A stretch of 64,000 bases of DNA from Allacma fusca. Taxonomy: Eukaryota; Arthropoda; Collembola; Symphypleona; Sminthuridae. The position numbers and the translations under genes are program-made. Below, piece by piece: positions 1 to 11,963 of the stretch (position 1 is its first letter; each line of letters begins with the position of its first letter). Location: positions 372,001-436,000 of the forward strand of contig CAMXBY010000005.1 of NCBI GenBank assembly GCA_947179485.1, written 5' to 3'. The notes under the pieces are model-generated. The model made no database searches and was not told the DNA's origin. It saw nothing but the letters and a program-made list of their open reading frames with translations.

Positions 1-629
1 CCCAAAATTTGGGTACCTCAAAAGTGTGAACCTGTACCTGAAAATTTGCCCATTTAGCAGGTTCAAATTGTTCGATCCTGAACCTCACCCAATTGTGTTT
101 TGCAGTACTCGCACCTGATTAGTGCCTGAACCCGAAAAAGTACCCAAAAGACGACCTGAACCCGGGTATTTTTGAACCGGACCTGAAATTGTTTGGGTAC
201 TTGAGAATCAGAACTTTTTTATTTTATCGTGTATTAAAAGTACAATTTGGTACAAAATGAATTTAAAATGAATAAGAATGCATGTTCACACGTTCGTGTG
301 ACACCCTGCCATTGCTTTTGCGATGGAAATCATCTTGGAAGCTTGAAATTCTCCGACCTTTAACTTCCATCCCATGAACCCAAACATTTCAGGTCTTTCG
401 TGATCAGCTTCAGGTCTTTTATGTGTTACACCTGGTCCTGACAGGTAAAATAAAAACGGGTTTTTCTATGTACCGGGAGCCGAACCTGAACCTTCACCCA
501 ATTTCACGGGTATAAAATATTGTACCCAGACAGTACCCAATTTTATTGGGTCCAAAATACATGCACCCAAACTGAATCTGAACCTGAACCCAAATACCCG
601 GGTGCGACCTGGACAAATGCGATGCACTA
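1..629 (-). mobile_element. hAT-like miniature element, partial, cut by window start
   Basis: Its right end (gatgcacta at 621-629) and GGGTTCAGG/CCTGAACCC-rich interior match the element at 15908-16594 in reverse orientation. They share the central unique segment (about 300-400 here, about 16180-16250 there) with the text 'ccattgcaaaagcaatg'-like. The other terminus lies outside the window, so the target duplication cannot be checked. No coding capacity is visible; open frames here are translations of the repeat. Confidence 0.8.
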
Positions 630-1980
630 GAACAGTTCGGTCTGTTCTTTGATTTTTGGCCTGGTCTGGTTCAAGCGCAAGACTATTCCACAAGACTGGT
701 TCCACAATTTTGGTCCAAGGAATATGCTTTGGTAGATTTACTGGTTTGGAATTGCATGGTCTGTTTCATCGGTTGGAACAGATTAATTTGACCAAATTTT
801 GTAGGTTGAATTATTGGAAGGAAAGTTCTTACTAAACAATGTATATTAATATGTATAAACTCCTTTAGCTGATGTTTTCGTACTTTTGAATCCTTTTGAA
901 TACTATTAGAGCAAAAATATATCGAGTTGACAATTTTGTCCAACAAAATTGTCCGTCGTTAGCTTATCCAGGGATGGTATTTTGAAAAAGATTTATTGGT
1001 CTGGCATAAATTTGAAAACCAAAATGTTTTGGTAGGGACCTGAACTGTACCAGCATTATTGTGATCTACCTGGAAAGAGGTCAAAATGTTCGGCATGGGA
1101 GCGGGAATTATTATCCCGAATTCAACAAGGTCAAGAAAGGTGTCCAAATGACTCAACCTAACCTGTATCCTTCCTACATTTTTCAGACTGACATTTAGAG
1201 GATCCCATGTGATTTCAAGCAGGATTCTGATTCGGATTTTCGTGTGTGAGGTGTGTCCCATTTGAGTCCTGACAAAGCTTGTAGAAGGATAAGTTTTTAC
1301 GGTCGTATGCTGCAGTTTGGTATAAAAACGGGAACTCCCACCAGGCGCCGCAACATGTAACAATGAATTCAAGGGTTGCATTGAATGAATGTAATGTTAC
1401 GTACGTCAGCATGAAAATCCAAATCTTTAATTGATTTTGACAACCAACATACTATAAATTATTAAAATTAATAATAATAATTAATCTTATTTTGCGTACA
1501 CACAAATTACTAATTATTAAATTAGGCGTAAAGTAATTAAAAAGTATAGTGAAAATATTATGCACAACTGCTTCGAACCACCTAATACAATTTCAATTTT
1601 TTCCTATCCAATTCTGTTGCTTCAATCGTGTAATCCTTTCGTGGAACGAATTCGTAACATTTTCCCCTTTGCATATAATTTGCACTAATCCGCATTTCTT
1701 CACCTGTAATTACAAATAACTTAGCAAGTTTTTAGTTTTAATTAGTGTTTTATGATTTCATAGTAATTACACATAATTTACCACTTCAAAAATTTTACGC
1801 AAATCCAGGAACTTACAGTTACACTAATTAGCACAGTTGGTCCTGCAACACTTGACTCAAATTTTAAAAGACAAAATGGGTCCTCTGGGTCATCTTTGTC
1901 GTGCTGATGCACAATACAGTGTTTCGATGGAAGACGAACTGATTCGGGATTTTTCAGCAAAGTTTGGAATATTCCCTGTT
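630..1980. other. No recognisable gene
   Basis: AT-rich sequence with only short chance frames. The minus-strand frame at 1778-1960 lies just 3' of the THAP remnant and could be part of the same dead gene, but it has no motif I recognise. Confidence 0.5.
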
Positions 1981-1983
1981 CAT

Positions 1984-2343
1984 TTATAGTCTTTTACTGC
2001 TTTTTAATTTTTTTGATAAGGCTATGCCAGATCTTTTGACTGGGGATTTGCGTTTTAAATTTCGATTATAAAGTCTGGATTCTGGATAGAGTAGCATTTT
2101 CAAATTTTGTAGGAATAGCATCGCGTTGTAATGCCAGTATGGTCTAATTTGGTTGGGAACCTTTTCCCCGTTTATAGTAATAAACTCACAGCTTTTCCTT
2201 ATTATAAAATTTTCTTCGAAGTGGTCAATACATATAACAGATTTGTTAAAATCAAAGGCAATTTCCCGTTTAGGAATGTTCCGAATCCACGTTTCTACAT
2301 TAATTACATATCGTTGTAACGAATACTGGAATGCGAACAACAT
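1984..2343 (-). pseudogene. THAP-domain protein fragment
   Basis: The 119-residue frame contains WIRNIPKRE, then VICIDHFEENF about 15 residues later, then VPNQIRPYW. This is the spacing of the second half of a THAP zinc finger (W, then C-x2-H-F, then a hydrophobic-P tail). THAP domains bind DNA and occur in P-element transposases and in domesticated host proteins. The first zinc-binding Cys pair is not in this frame. A frame starting slightly upstream (2351) gives MFPCCSH before a stop, which suggests a frameshift between the two halves. The C-terminus is Lys/Arg-rich (KRKSPVKRSG, KKLKSSKRL). No transposase core is visible, so it is probably a transposon or THAP-gene remnant. Confidence in the domain is moderate. 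Confidence 0.55.
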
Positions 2344-2547
2344 GGAAACATAATTTATGACTTACTGCGACTTCCAGTGAGTACTTTTCTTTACAAATTT
2401 AAAAACCAATAACTCATGGAATTATTTAATTGAAAATTATTCTTAATCGATGGCTAACATCGTATAGGTACGAAGTGAGTAAATTAATTATTCATTGGTA
2501 GTTTTTACGTGTAAACTGTTGGAAAAGATCCTACTACGATACGCATA

Positions 2548-2969
2548 CAGGGGTGTGGAAAACTATTTTTTTCTAATGCCCCCACATACATTGAATTTAA
2601 TGCATTTATCCACAAACTAAGCCCTGCAAACCAAAACTTTAAAAAACTTGTTTCAAATTAGCGTTTTTAGCTTTAAAATATTTATTTGATCATGTGCTAC
2701 GGACAGCTTTGATAGGGGTCAGAGCTATGTATTTTGTAATGACATTTTGTATTTGAAATATGGAATGGACAACGTTACAAGATAAATAAATACAAAGTAT
2801 CATAGCATTCGTTGCTCTTGAAAATACGAGATACAAAATACAGTGACATTTTAGTACTGACAAAATACGAAATACAAAATATCTTGAAACATTAACGGCG
2901 ACAAAAACACCAAATACAAAATACGGAATGTATTTTAAATATAATATTTCAAAATATTCCACACCTCTG
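2548..2969. mobile_element. hAT-like miniature element, TACAAAATAC type
   Basis: Termini are CAGGGGTGTGGAA and TTCCACACCTCTG (one mismatch), flanked by a perfect 8-bp target duplication TACGCATA (2540-2547 and 2970-2977). The interior is dominated by TACAAAATAC-type motifs. A related left end (CAGGGATGTGGAATATTTTG) occurs at about 21387. Non-coding. Confidence 0.88.
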
Positions 2970-2984
2970 TACGCATATCACCCC

Positions 2985-3895
2985 TCAATTTGTTCAAATT
3001 ATTATTGAGTCAGTGTAGTATGACAAGTGACCATGGCATTATATGTAAAAGGCTAAGTAATTGGTGATAAGGGAGATGGTCGTACTTGACTTACGTTTGA
3101 CTGAATATATTTTCAACGTAAACATTTATTCAAGTAGCATCGCTGAATCGAATTCTCGCAAAAATAATTGTCAGCAACATTCAATTGCTGGTACATACTA
3201 TACAGTGAAATGAAGTTAAAAGGTAATTAATTCCTAATAGTTTTCCAGTGTTACCGTGTAATTCTCAGTACCCTAAGATTTTATTTGTTGCCCCGATGTT
3301 CCCGAAGCCTAATAAATGGTCGGACGTTCCAAATCAACTGCAAATTTTCTATATACTAGTTTCCAAGGGACTTTGAATGCGATCCTAATGAACCTTATAT
3401 CCTGGTATAAACTTGGATCCTTTATTTTTACGAATATAAAGGAGATGCTGTCTAAGGGCAAATTACTATATAGCAAGTTCGCTACTACCGACTGTTAGCT
3501 ATACGTATCACCATCGAAGGGTTAAATGATATAGTAACAACAGGTAACTTTATTACATTTAACGCGTTTCAAAGATGGGTCAATTTACACGTTAACACTT
3601 CATTTGTAGAGTAATCCTAATACAGTAGATATCTTAAGTAGCGGTACTAATTCCGTTCCCTTTCTGGAATGACAAACCACTGTCAACATAAGAGGTCGCC
3701 GCTATGTGCTGCTACGTAACGTAAATGCAATAGATTCTAAACGTGCCATAATAAAGGTAATGAAGACTAACAGCAAACCCTACATAAAACCTTCACTGTG
3801 TTTACAAATTTCTGGATCGCGTACAAATGTCTTTCTGAACCTGTCATCATCTCAACTGTAACTTATCAAATTTGCACAAAACCATCCTTAGAACA
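2985..3895. other. No recognisable gene
   Basis: AT-rich with no long frame and no clear repeat structure. I see nothing that can be supported. Confidence 0.4.
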
Positions 3896-3929
3896 TTCCA
3901 AGAGTAGGGCATCCATGAGCAATTGATGA

Positions 3930-4875
3930 ATAGACCTACCATAGGTAGTTCATGGACAGCTAATTTAAGGCCGATTCAAGGGCAGCTTTTTCAATGGTAA
4001 TATGCGGGCAGCCGATGCTTGGTCAATCCATAGTAATCAAATCCATGGGTATTCCACGGGCAGCCATTACATGGGTATTCCATGATAAGCTATTCTATTA
4101 ATATTCCATAGGAATTCAATGGGCAGTCATTCCATGGGTATTCTTTGGTCAGCCATTGCTTGGACGCTCCATAAGTATTCCCTGGGCAGCCATTCCATGG
4201 GTATTCCTTAATCAGCCATTCCATGGATATTCCATGGGCAGCCATTCCATGGGTATTCCATGGGCAGCCATTCCATGGGTATTCCATGGGCAGCCATTCC
4301 ATGGGTATTCCATGGGCAGCCATTTCATGGGTATTCCATGGGCAGCCATTCCATGGGTGTTCCATGGGCAGCCATTTCATGGGTATTCCATGGGCAGCCA
4401 TTCCATGGGTGTTCCATGGGCAGCCATTCCATGGGTCTTCCATGGGCAGCCATTTCATGGGTCTTCCATGGGCAGCCATTTCATGGGTCTTCCATGGGCA
4501 GCCATTTCATGGGTCTTCCATGGGCAGCCATTTCATGGGTCTTCCATGGGCAGCCATTCCATGGGTCTTCCATGGGCAGCTTTCCATGGGGCTTCCATGG
4601 GCAGCTTTCCATGGATAATCCATGGGCACCCATGCCATGGATAATCCATGGGCAGCCATTCCATGGGTATTCCATGGGCAGCCATTCCATGGGCAGCCAT
4701 TCCATGGGTATTCCATGGGCACCCATTCCATGGGTAATCCATGGGCACTCATTCCATGGGTATACCATGGGCACCCATTCCATGGGTATTCCATGGACAT
4801 GGAATCCATAGTTGTAAATTTGGCATCTTTTCACCATTCCATGGTCTCCATGGCCATGGAATTTTTCCATGGATT
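3930..4875. repeat. CCATGG minisatellite (26-bp unit, 11+15 substructure)
   Basis: A tandem array alternating CCATGGGTATT (11 bp) with CCATGGGCAGCCATT (15 bp). It is degenerate at both edges and nearly perfect from about 4225 to 4560. Variants replace TATT by TCTT, and CAGCC by CACCC near the right edge. Every half-unit starts with the palindrome CCATGG. Because 26 is not a multiple of three, the array is open in several frames on both strands, producing many overlapping repetitive frames; I do not regard these as genes. No terminal inverted repeats or target duplication were found. Confidence 0.92.
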
Positions 4876-5240
4876 TTAGCAACACCCATTTGAAATGTGT
4901 GCGGTTTTATTGACGCATCTTGGAAACTAAACGACATACAAAAAACATCGACTGCGTCACCTGTCGGAGAAGTATGTATAAGCATTTGTGTACATATGTC
5001 CGGTTTAAATTTCCTCACATCATACGACTGAACCGTTCTTCCAACAAATACCGTCTGTTGAATAGATTTTCTTTCTAAGGAACCAAAATGGTTACATCTA
5101 AACACCTGCTAATACCTGCACCATCGACAGGTGGCCCAGTCAACATTTACCAAACTGCATAACTGTAATGGTTCTTCGTGCATACCCATATTATCAAAAG
5201 CTATCCCACTAAATCATGCTATAGCTTCAAATATCATTAA

Positions 5241-6082
5241 GGACACCGCACAATCCTTACGAGAAAATGCCCTCGAGTTTGGTTCCAGTTGGTGACACGA
5301 TGACCCATCTGTGACACCCGAGGTCAATATTTTACCCATACCTAAGATTATTAGGTACCTAAAAATCATGCAACTGGAACCAAAATAGGCAGACAACACA
5401 TCTGGGCTTAAACCAAAAGTTCTAGCCTATTTGAGGGTAATTCGAATGATTTTAGGAACCAAATCTGGTATGAGTGCGATATTGAGATCGGAGGTCACAG
5501 CTGGGTCATCGTGTCACAAACTGGAACCAAACTTGACAGGCAACTCATCTGTCATTAAACCAAAAGTTCTAGCATATTTGCGCGTAATTCGAATAATTTT
5601 TAGGTACCAAATCTGGTATGGGTAAGATATTGACCTCGGGGGTCACAGCTGGGTCATCGTATCACAAACTGGAACCAAACTCTCAACACGTTTAATGTGT
5701 CTAATTAAAGCCCTTATTCCAATCTGGACCAGTTTTGTCACCGTTTAGATTATGAAACCGGTTTCGACGCTCTTTGACCTCTTGAGGTGAGTAACTTGGA
5801 ATTTTGAGGTCATATCTCGCTGAATTTTTTTTGCACGTTATTGAATTTTTATTCTTGCCATTTTTGAAGTAATATTGCTAATTTTCACTGTTTGAATTTT
5901 TTGGTACCCCATGAGCCCCCCTCATTTTTTGCTAACTTTGACCCGGGATATCTCCGAATCACGTCGTCAGATTTTTTCGTTGCAATCATCAAAAATGATC
6001 TACGCATCAAGGCGCACCCTGCAGTAATTTTTTCGTTCAAATCGAACAGAGGGCATTTTCTCATAAGGATTGTGCGGTGTCC
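5241..6082. mobile_element. Inverted-terminal-repeat element with internal tandem units
   Basis: A 34-bp terminal inverted repeat (GGACACCGCACAATCCTTA..., 33/34 matching) bounds 842 bp. The interior holds about 2.5 tandem copies of a ~170-bp unit containing GGTTCCAGTTGGTGACACGA. A second, one-ended copy lies at 60588-61350. No convincing target duplication is visible (flanks CATTAA and TTCCTT), so the superfamily is unassigned. Confidence 0.75.
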
Positions 6083-6099
6083 TTCCTTGTCTATAATCA

Positions 6100-6990
6100 G
6101 AATAATAACTACAGAATGAGCGTCACTAGATAATTCGACATTTCCACGTGGATACGTTATCTAAAATGTCAGAAGTATTGATTTTAAAGGAGGTAGTGTC
6201 ATCCATCTGGCCCTGGAAAAGCATATGGTATATTTAAACGCACATTTGTTATACATTCTTACAGTAGTGTAAGGTAATAATCTCGGCATCTATTGTGACT
6301 TCATAATTTTTTAAACTTTGTTTTGCAGCTGTAATAATTAGAACCATTGAGCGGATGCTGCGAAAAGCTATTTCGTGCGATTTGAGTGAATTAAAATGCT
6401 TTTAAGTAAAACCTACGTATACGCCGTTATACGATACAATTACAATCTGACTTTGGAGAGTAATTTTATTTACTGCAAAGTAGGAATTAAAGCAGTAAAC
6501 TATTAGGGTAGTCAACTTCCAAGGACAGACCAGAGGTACGGACTGCACGATGTTAAAATTCACACGGTATTAAAGTTAACTCAAACCTAACCAGATACTC
6601 TAACTGCCAATACATAAGAATTAATGTAAACTTAATTACATTTAAATTTTTATAGTTCCATAGATACTAGAATTTATGTGCATAGATAACAAATTGTTAC
6701 TTTGAAACTGTCAAAGGTCAAGGATCAAACCGGTATAAAGTCAAAAAGTAAGCGGAATGTAATATTTTATTAAAGCTAACATTTGAAAAGCGTACGTATA
6801 CTTTTAAAGGCTACTGCCCCCATGTACCCTCAAAACATTTTGTGCATCACAACTCGCCAAATGCAACGCTACTTCACACAAGTTTGACAATACCATGTGA
6901 TGCTATGTTGATTTAAAATGGGTTTATATGGTTTTACATTTTTTGGGACATATTTCTTGCCCACCCAAATATATAACAATATTGTCCTAT
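6100..6990. other. No recognisable gene
   Basis: AT-rich interval with only short frames between the element at 5241-6082 and the hAT transposase remnant. Nothing else can be supported. Confidence 0.4.
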
Positions 6991-6999
6991 TATGACAAT

Positions 7000-7690
7000 C
7001 TAATCATTTCCAACATACTTGTCAGACGACTTGGCCTTAAGCAGGAGGGTTTTAGTTTCGGTCTTGCCCATGTATTCCAAAAAATTAGAACAAGTGAGTT
7101 CAAAATTGAGTTTAACTTGTAATTCAGCTTTGACCAAACTAACGGACATAGAATTACGCCTGTCCGTCCAAATCAATTTTAGAAGTCTAAAAACTTTCTC
7201 CCAATGGATTGCTAACAGGAACTGAATGGACAAATGATACGAGCTTCAGAAGTTCTGGTGCCTTGGCAATTTAAAAAAATGATACCCAACGCTTATCCAA
7301 TTCGTCTTCTACAGCAATATTTTTGTAATTAGCACGTAGATTACAAAAATCTTGAAAGAGCTCACCAGTTGAAAGTTCGATTTTCAACTCATTAGCTAAA
7401 TTGGTAAACTCTGAGAAGATTGAACCAAATTCAGTCATGGATAATGATAAAAAATCAGTCTGGAGAGTACGTTTCCGTTCAAAAAATCAAATTGAGTAGT
7501 TAGGTACTCAATTGACTTGTGCAGGAAATTATGTAAAAAAGAATGTAAATCTTTTTTGCTGCTTACGAGGTACTAATTGGACAATCGAATTGGCTTTGCT
7601 TCCGAAAAAGCAATCACTCTTCCGATCTTCCAGCGATTTCAGCAAACGTGACATTACTTCGAAGATATCAGAATTTTCAAATTGTTGTTA
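7000..7690 (-). pseudogene. hAT transposase, C-terminal remnant
   Basis: Read on the minus strand, the last 77 residues contain WEKVFRLLKLIWTDRRN, then SVSLVKAELQVKLNF, then LLKAKSSDKY. This is the characteristic C-terminal dimerisation segment of DUF4371/SCAND3-like hAT transposases (usually SxAERVFSxMKxxWTDxRNRLS). Immediately upstream (7240-7450), in a shifted frame, is a helical stretch containing FGSIFSEFTNLANELK and DELDKRWVSFFKLP, as expected before the dimerisation domain. Farther upstream (to about 7690) only fragments are readable. The canonical ER of AERVFS is replaced by EK, and there are several frameshifts and stops, so it is inactive. It shows that hAT transposons existed in this genome. 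Confidence 0.75.
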
Positions 7691-8292
7691 TTAATATCAA
7701 TCAGATTGAAGCAATGCATTACGTACTTTGGTACATAATTAAGTGTGAAAGCTTACTCCAGCCTGCATAGGGAGAAAGAGTCGAAGTATGTATTTATTGT
7801 ATTGACGTTTAATGCAATGAAGAGCGGGAGCGATTGATTTTTATTAATTACATTACCCGCGGAGGTCGTTTTTGTAACAAACGTTTTTGACGGTCTCATT
7901 TTTTTACAATATTAAGTTTTATTTTGCAGTAAACAGTGGACTGCTATCATTGTGCCAGCCCTAAATCTTCCTGAAATCCCAAATGAATTCACCCGTCCTG
8001 GACGAAAGATTTATTACAAAATTTTAGATGTGACAGGTTAACATTATTTTCACCAGGTCGTTTTTTTGTAGTCAAATCCGCTTCAACTTACAATGTTTTC
8101 CAGCCGGATAGGATGGAACAGTATAGTATGTTTGGCCAGACACCATTTCTTACAAATTCGGACCATTCCATTTAAACCAATGTAGATAACTATCCCTATA
8201 ATATTACGTTGTAGCGTTACCACATTCAATGGTGCACTTTTATATAGAATGAGGGGATTTTTGAGTTTATTTGTTCGGGACGGGATAGTTAT

Positions 8293-9246
8293 CAGAGTTG
8301 ATTTCGGGTCATGTATTTTACTGGATCCGGCCATGACCATGACTTGGACATGAATATTCAAGTAGCAATAATAATCAAACCCGAACTTGGTATTTTATGA
8401 TCAAGTAATTACTTGCAGGACCAAGTTCATGGCCACAAGTACTTTCTGCCAGAACTTGAACTTGGTGTAGTACGCGCGTTCAGTACATTTTTCTAACCCG
8501 GACATGGACTTGACTTGACCATGAACCTGAACATGAATCTTCAAGTATTTTAAAAATTAAGGAATAATATGTATTATGTCACTATAAATCGACAATTTTA
8601 TGATTTTATTGTCAGCAAATTAAAAAATACCAATCCAATTCACCAAGCATTATTTTCGCGACACATTCTGCCCACTGTTTCATGCAATCTTTTTTTAAAA
8701 TTTTGAGCCACGCGTCAAGGCATAGTACTATTCGAACTGTTTCTCCCACCATTTCGAAAGGAGGTGTAATAATTTACTTTTACTTCTAAATAATTAATTA
8801 ATTTTTTCTGCGGGTAAATATTTTTACTTTTGTATTAAAGTAATCCGGCACTTTCGCATGTACCAACGACGAAGCTGCTGGCTGACATTCCTTGTATGAT
8901 CTGTGTCGGGGCTTACAAAGAAAACGTAGCAGAAGTTTTAAAAAACGTTTTGCAATTTGTATAATTTCCGCGCAAATCGTGGGGACAGTACGCGAACTTG
9001 AACTTGAAAAAAGCAAGTTCGTGGTCAAGTATTTGGCAAATGAATCTTGAACACGAACATGACTTGATTTTCAAGTCCAAATACTTTACTTGAACATGAA
9101 CATGACTTGAAGTAAAATGTCGTGTTCGGGTTCTGCTTTTGGCTGGCCATGACCCGATAACTTCAAGTACTTTAAATTCTGGACATGAACATGACCCGAA
9201 CTTGAACATGACCCGAAATACGCGTGGTGTACTTGACCATGCGCTC
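8293..9246. mobile_element. hAT-like miniature element, ACTTGAACATGAAC type
   Basis: Left end CAGAGTTGATTTCGGG; flanked by the 8-bp duplication ATAGTTAT (8285-8292 and 9247-9254). The right end (GACCATGCGCTC) matches the left only weakly, so the terminal repeats are degraded. The interior is built from ACTTGAACATGAAC/TTCAAGT motifs. A central minus-strand stretch (about 8610-8760) is open for ~40 residues, but I do not recognise it. Confidence 0.7.
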
Positions 9247-9373
9247 ATAGTTATGGGACTCAAATATTATCAAATGTTATTTCGGGACTGGATCGGACGC
9301 ATAATTTTAATTAATTCCCTTATCCCTGGAGGTTGTTTTGTCACAATTTTTTTTCACGGTCCCATTAGGTTAC

Positions 9374-10047
9374 CAGAGCTGTCTAAAATACATGCTCACC
9401 AAATACAAACTACAAAATACAAAATACATTCTTCCGGCGTCGAAAATACAAACTACAATATACATTCTTCAGGTGTCGAAAATACAAACTACAAAATACA
9501 TTCTTCAGGCGTCGAAAATACAAACTACAAAATACAAAATACATTCTTCAGGCGTCGAAAATACAAACTACAAAATACAAAATACATACTTGTAATGTAG
9601 AAAATACAAACTACAAAATACTAAATACATTCTTCAGGCGACGAAAATACAGGCTACAAAATACAAAATACATACTTAAAATGTAGAACATCCAAAACCT
9701 GGAATTTAGTTTTATGGGATGCTAAAACGATTGCATTTCGCTTTACTTCATTGATGTGATTGGTTTTTGGCATAAACGGAATTTTCAAACCCAAAGAAAG
9801 TGCGCCAACAAAAAACACAAGTAGCTTATAAAGCGAACAAAATACAAACTACAAAATACATTGCTTACATTACTTAAGTAAGACAAAATACAAACTACAA
9901 AATACAAAATACATTGCATCGTAAGACAAAATACAAACTACAAAATACATTGCATCGTAAGAGAAAATACAAACTACAAAATGCAAAATACATACCTAGC
10001 CACGAAAATACATGTATTTAAAATACCATGTATTTTGGACAGCTCTG
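9374..10047. mobile_element. hAT-like miniature element, AAATACAAACTAC type
   Basis: Termini CAGAGCTGTCTAAAATACATG and CATGTATTTTGGACAGCTCTG (one mismatch in 21). Perfect 8-bp target duplication TAGGTTAC (9366-9373 and 10048-10055). The interior is a minisatellite of ~35-bp units (AAATACAAACTACAAAATAC plus ATTCTTCAGGCGTCG). Open frames at 9139-9600 are translations of this array. Inserted in the 7860-15060 backbone. Confidence 0.93.
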
Positions 10048-10774
10048 TAGGTTACTACTTTGATTAAATCTTATTTCATAGTCAAAGAAAGTACTCTCTG
10101 AAATCTGATTGCAAGTTAGCTCCTATAGTTGTGAGAACCAATTCTACTGAAATACCAGATGATTTCACCAATCCTGGACGAAAGCTAGTAAAATTGCACG
10201 TACTCAGTTTTATGCCAGATGAAGAATGCATCTAGACCATTTTGCTTATTCTGGGAGGTTAATCTTGTCACATAATTTTTTCTCCCCGCCCAATAGTTTA
10301 TTACTTAAATTATCTTATATTGTTGTCAAACAAAGTATCACTTTAAGTGGTACTCTTTGAGAATGATGGGATGTTTTTGGTCGGGACGGGCCGATTTTGG
10401 GACTCAAATATTGTTCCCGTGTTATTTCGGGACTGGATCGGGACAAATAATTTTGTCCCGGGGATTCCGAGACCGGACAGAATCTTGTGTGGAACATAAA
10501 AATTGTTCCCCCCAGAAGCTGTAAACGTTATGCAAAATGAATTACGACGAAGTGACATTGAATGCAAAATGGTCTAGAACGACCTTTCACTAATAATTTA
10601 CAAAGACATGTAGTAGAAAAACATGGGTATATAATAATTAATGGAAGTGGTCTACTGTACCTTTAGTGAAACTATGAAGGCTTTTTGGCGTTTAGTTGAG
10701 AATGCATCTAGACCATTTTGCTTATTCTTGGATGTTACTCTTGTCTTGTTGCATTTTATGACGGTCCCAATACC

Positions 10775-11720
10775 CAGAGCTATGCAGTATTTTCAAATAC
10801 AGTATTTCAAATTACGTATTTTCAGACCACAAAGTATTTTGTATTTTGTATTTCCAAATTGACACGCATTGGGCAAGTATTTTGTACTTAGTATTTTAAG
10901 AGCCAGTAAGCACAAAAGTATTTGGTATTTACTTACTCCCAATGACAAGTGAAATGTATTTCAAATAAAGTATTTGGCTCAAAATACTTTTCACCTGTAT
11001 AATTTCTGACTTTGACATTGTATGTAGCTTGTATGATGTGCAATATATGTGAGAATTTCATTTTAGCATTGAAATAACATACGTTGGAATGAATCCCTTT
11101 ACTACATCAAAAATGTTCAGGATCTCGGTATTACATATGGTCACTGAAAAGGCAATATGGTTTACGCGCGTATGATTTTGTACAGCATAAATGATTTTGG
11201 CTCTTCAACAACGATATTTAAGAGACGCCGACTCAATTTAATTTTCAGAATTTTTATAATTATTCCAAAAATACATTTAGTTACTAATAAATCGAAATTT
11301 CATATTATTTGTAATCTACATATTTTCATTAACAGTCAAAACGATTTAAATCATATTTATAATGGTCTGACCTATTTGGCATTAGTTGAACAATTTGTTA
11401 CTACACATTTCTTATATGCAATCTTAGAAGTGATTATAGTTATCTGATTAGGTTTTAAAAGGCTGCTTCTTAACGCTGTTTGTGTTCTAGAAACCGAAAA
11501 GAGTGAGCATTAGGTGGGTATTTTAAGGAAAATATTGTATTTAAAATACAGTATTTTGTATTTGAGTATTTTAAATTACCTACGATGTATTGTATTTTTA
11601 TTTGTATTTTAGAAATGTAACCTGAGGTATTTTACTTTGTATTTTGTATTTTCCATATTTAATTTCAGGTATTTTATTTTGTATTTTGTCATCGAAGACC
11701 AAGTATTTTGCATAGCTCTG
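10775..11720. mobile_element. hAT-like miniature element, GTATTTTGTATTTT type
   Basis: Termini CAGAGCTATGCA and TGCATAGCTCTG (perfect 12 bp). Perfect 8-bp target duplication CCAATACC (10767-10774 and 11721-11728). Both flanks are rich in GTATTTTGTATTTC motifs; the centre (11000-11500) is unique AT-rich sequence with no recognisable protein. Confidence 0.93.
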
Positions 11721-11963
11721 CCAATACCTTACTACTTTGATCAAGTGTTATTTTGTAATAAAAAAAAGTACTCTCCGAGATCGCATTGTGTTGGAATCTT
11801 ATCGTCGTGCCAGCCCTTAATCCTTCCGAATTTTCAAATGAATTCACCCTTTCTCCACCGTTCCTCCAAGAAAGAGTTCCGTGATTTCGAGCCTTCATTG
11901 GTAGCACCTATTTGCCCACTTTACCTTTTGTAAAACTACATGAAGGCCTTTTGGCCTTTAGTG

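Noticed and set aside
4090..4885. Several overlapping 70-183-codon frames rich in MGSHSMG/PWAAIPW/GCPWNTHG
   Set aside because: They are translations of the 26-bp minisatellite, equally open on both strands and in all frames, so there is no sign of a protein gene.
9139..9600. 153-codon plus-strand frame
   Set aside because: Most of it is the AAATACAAACTAC minisatellite inside a miniature element.
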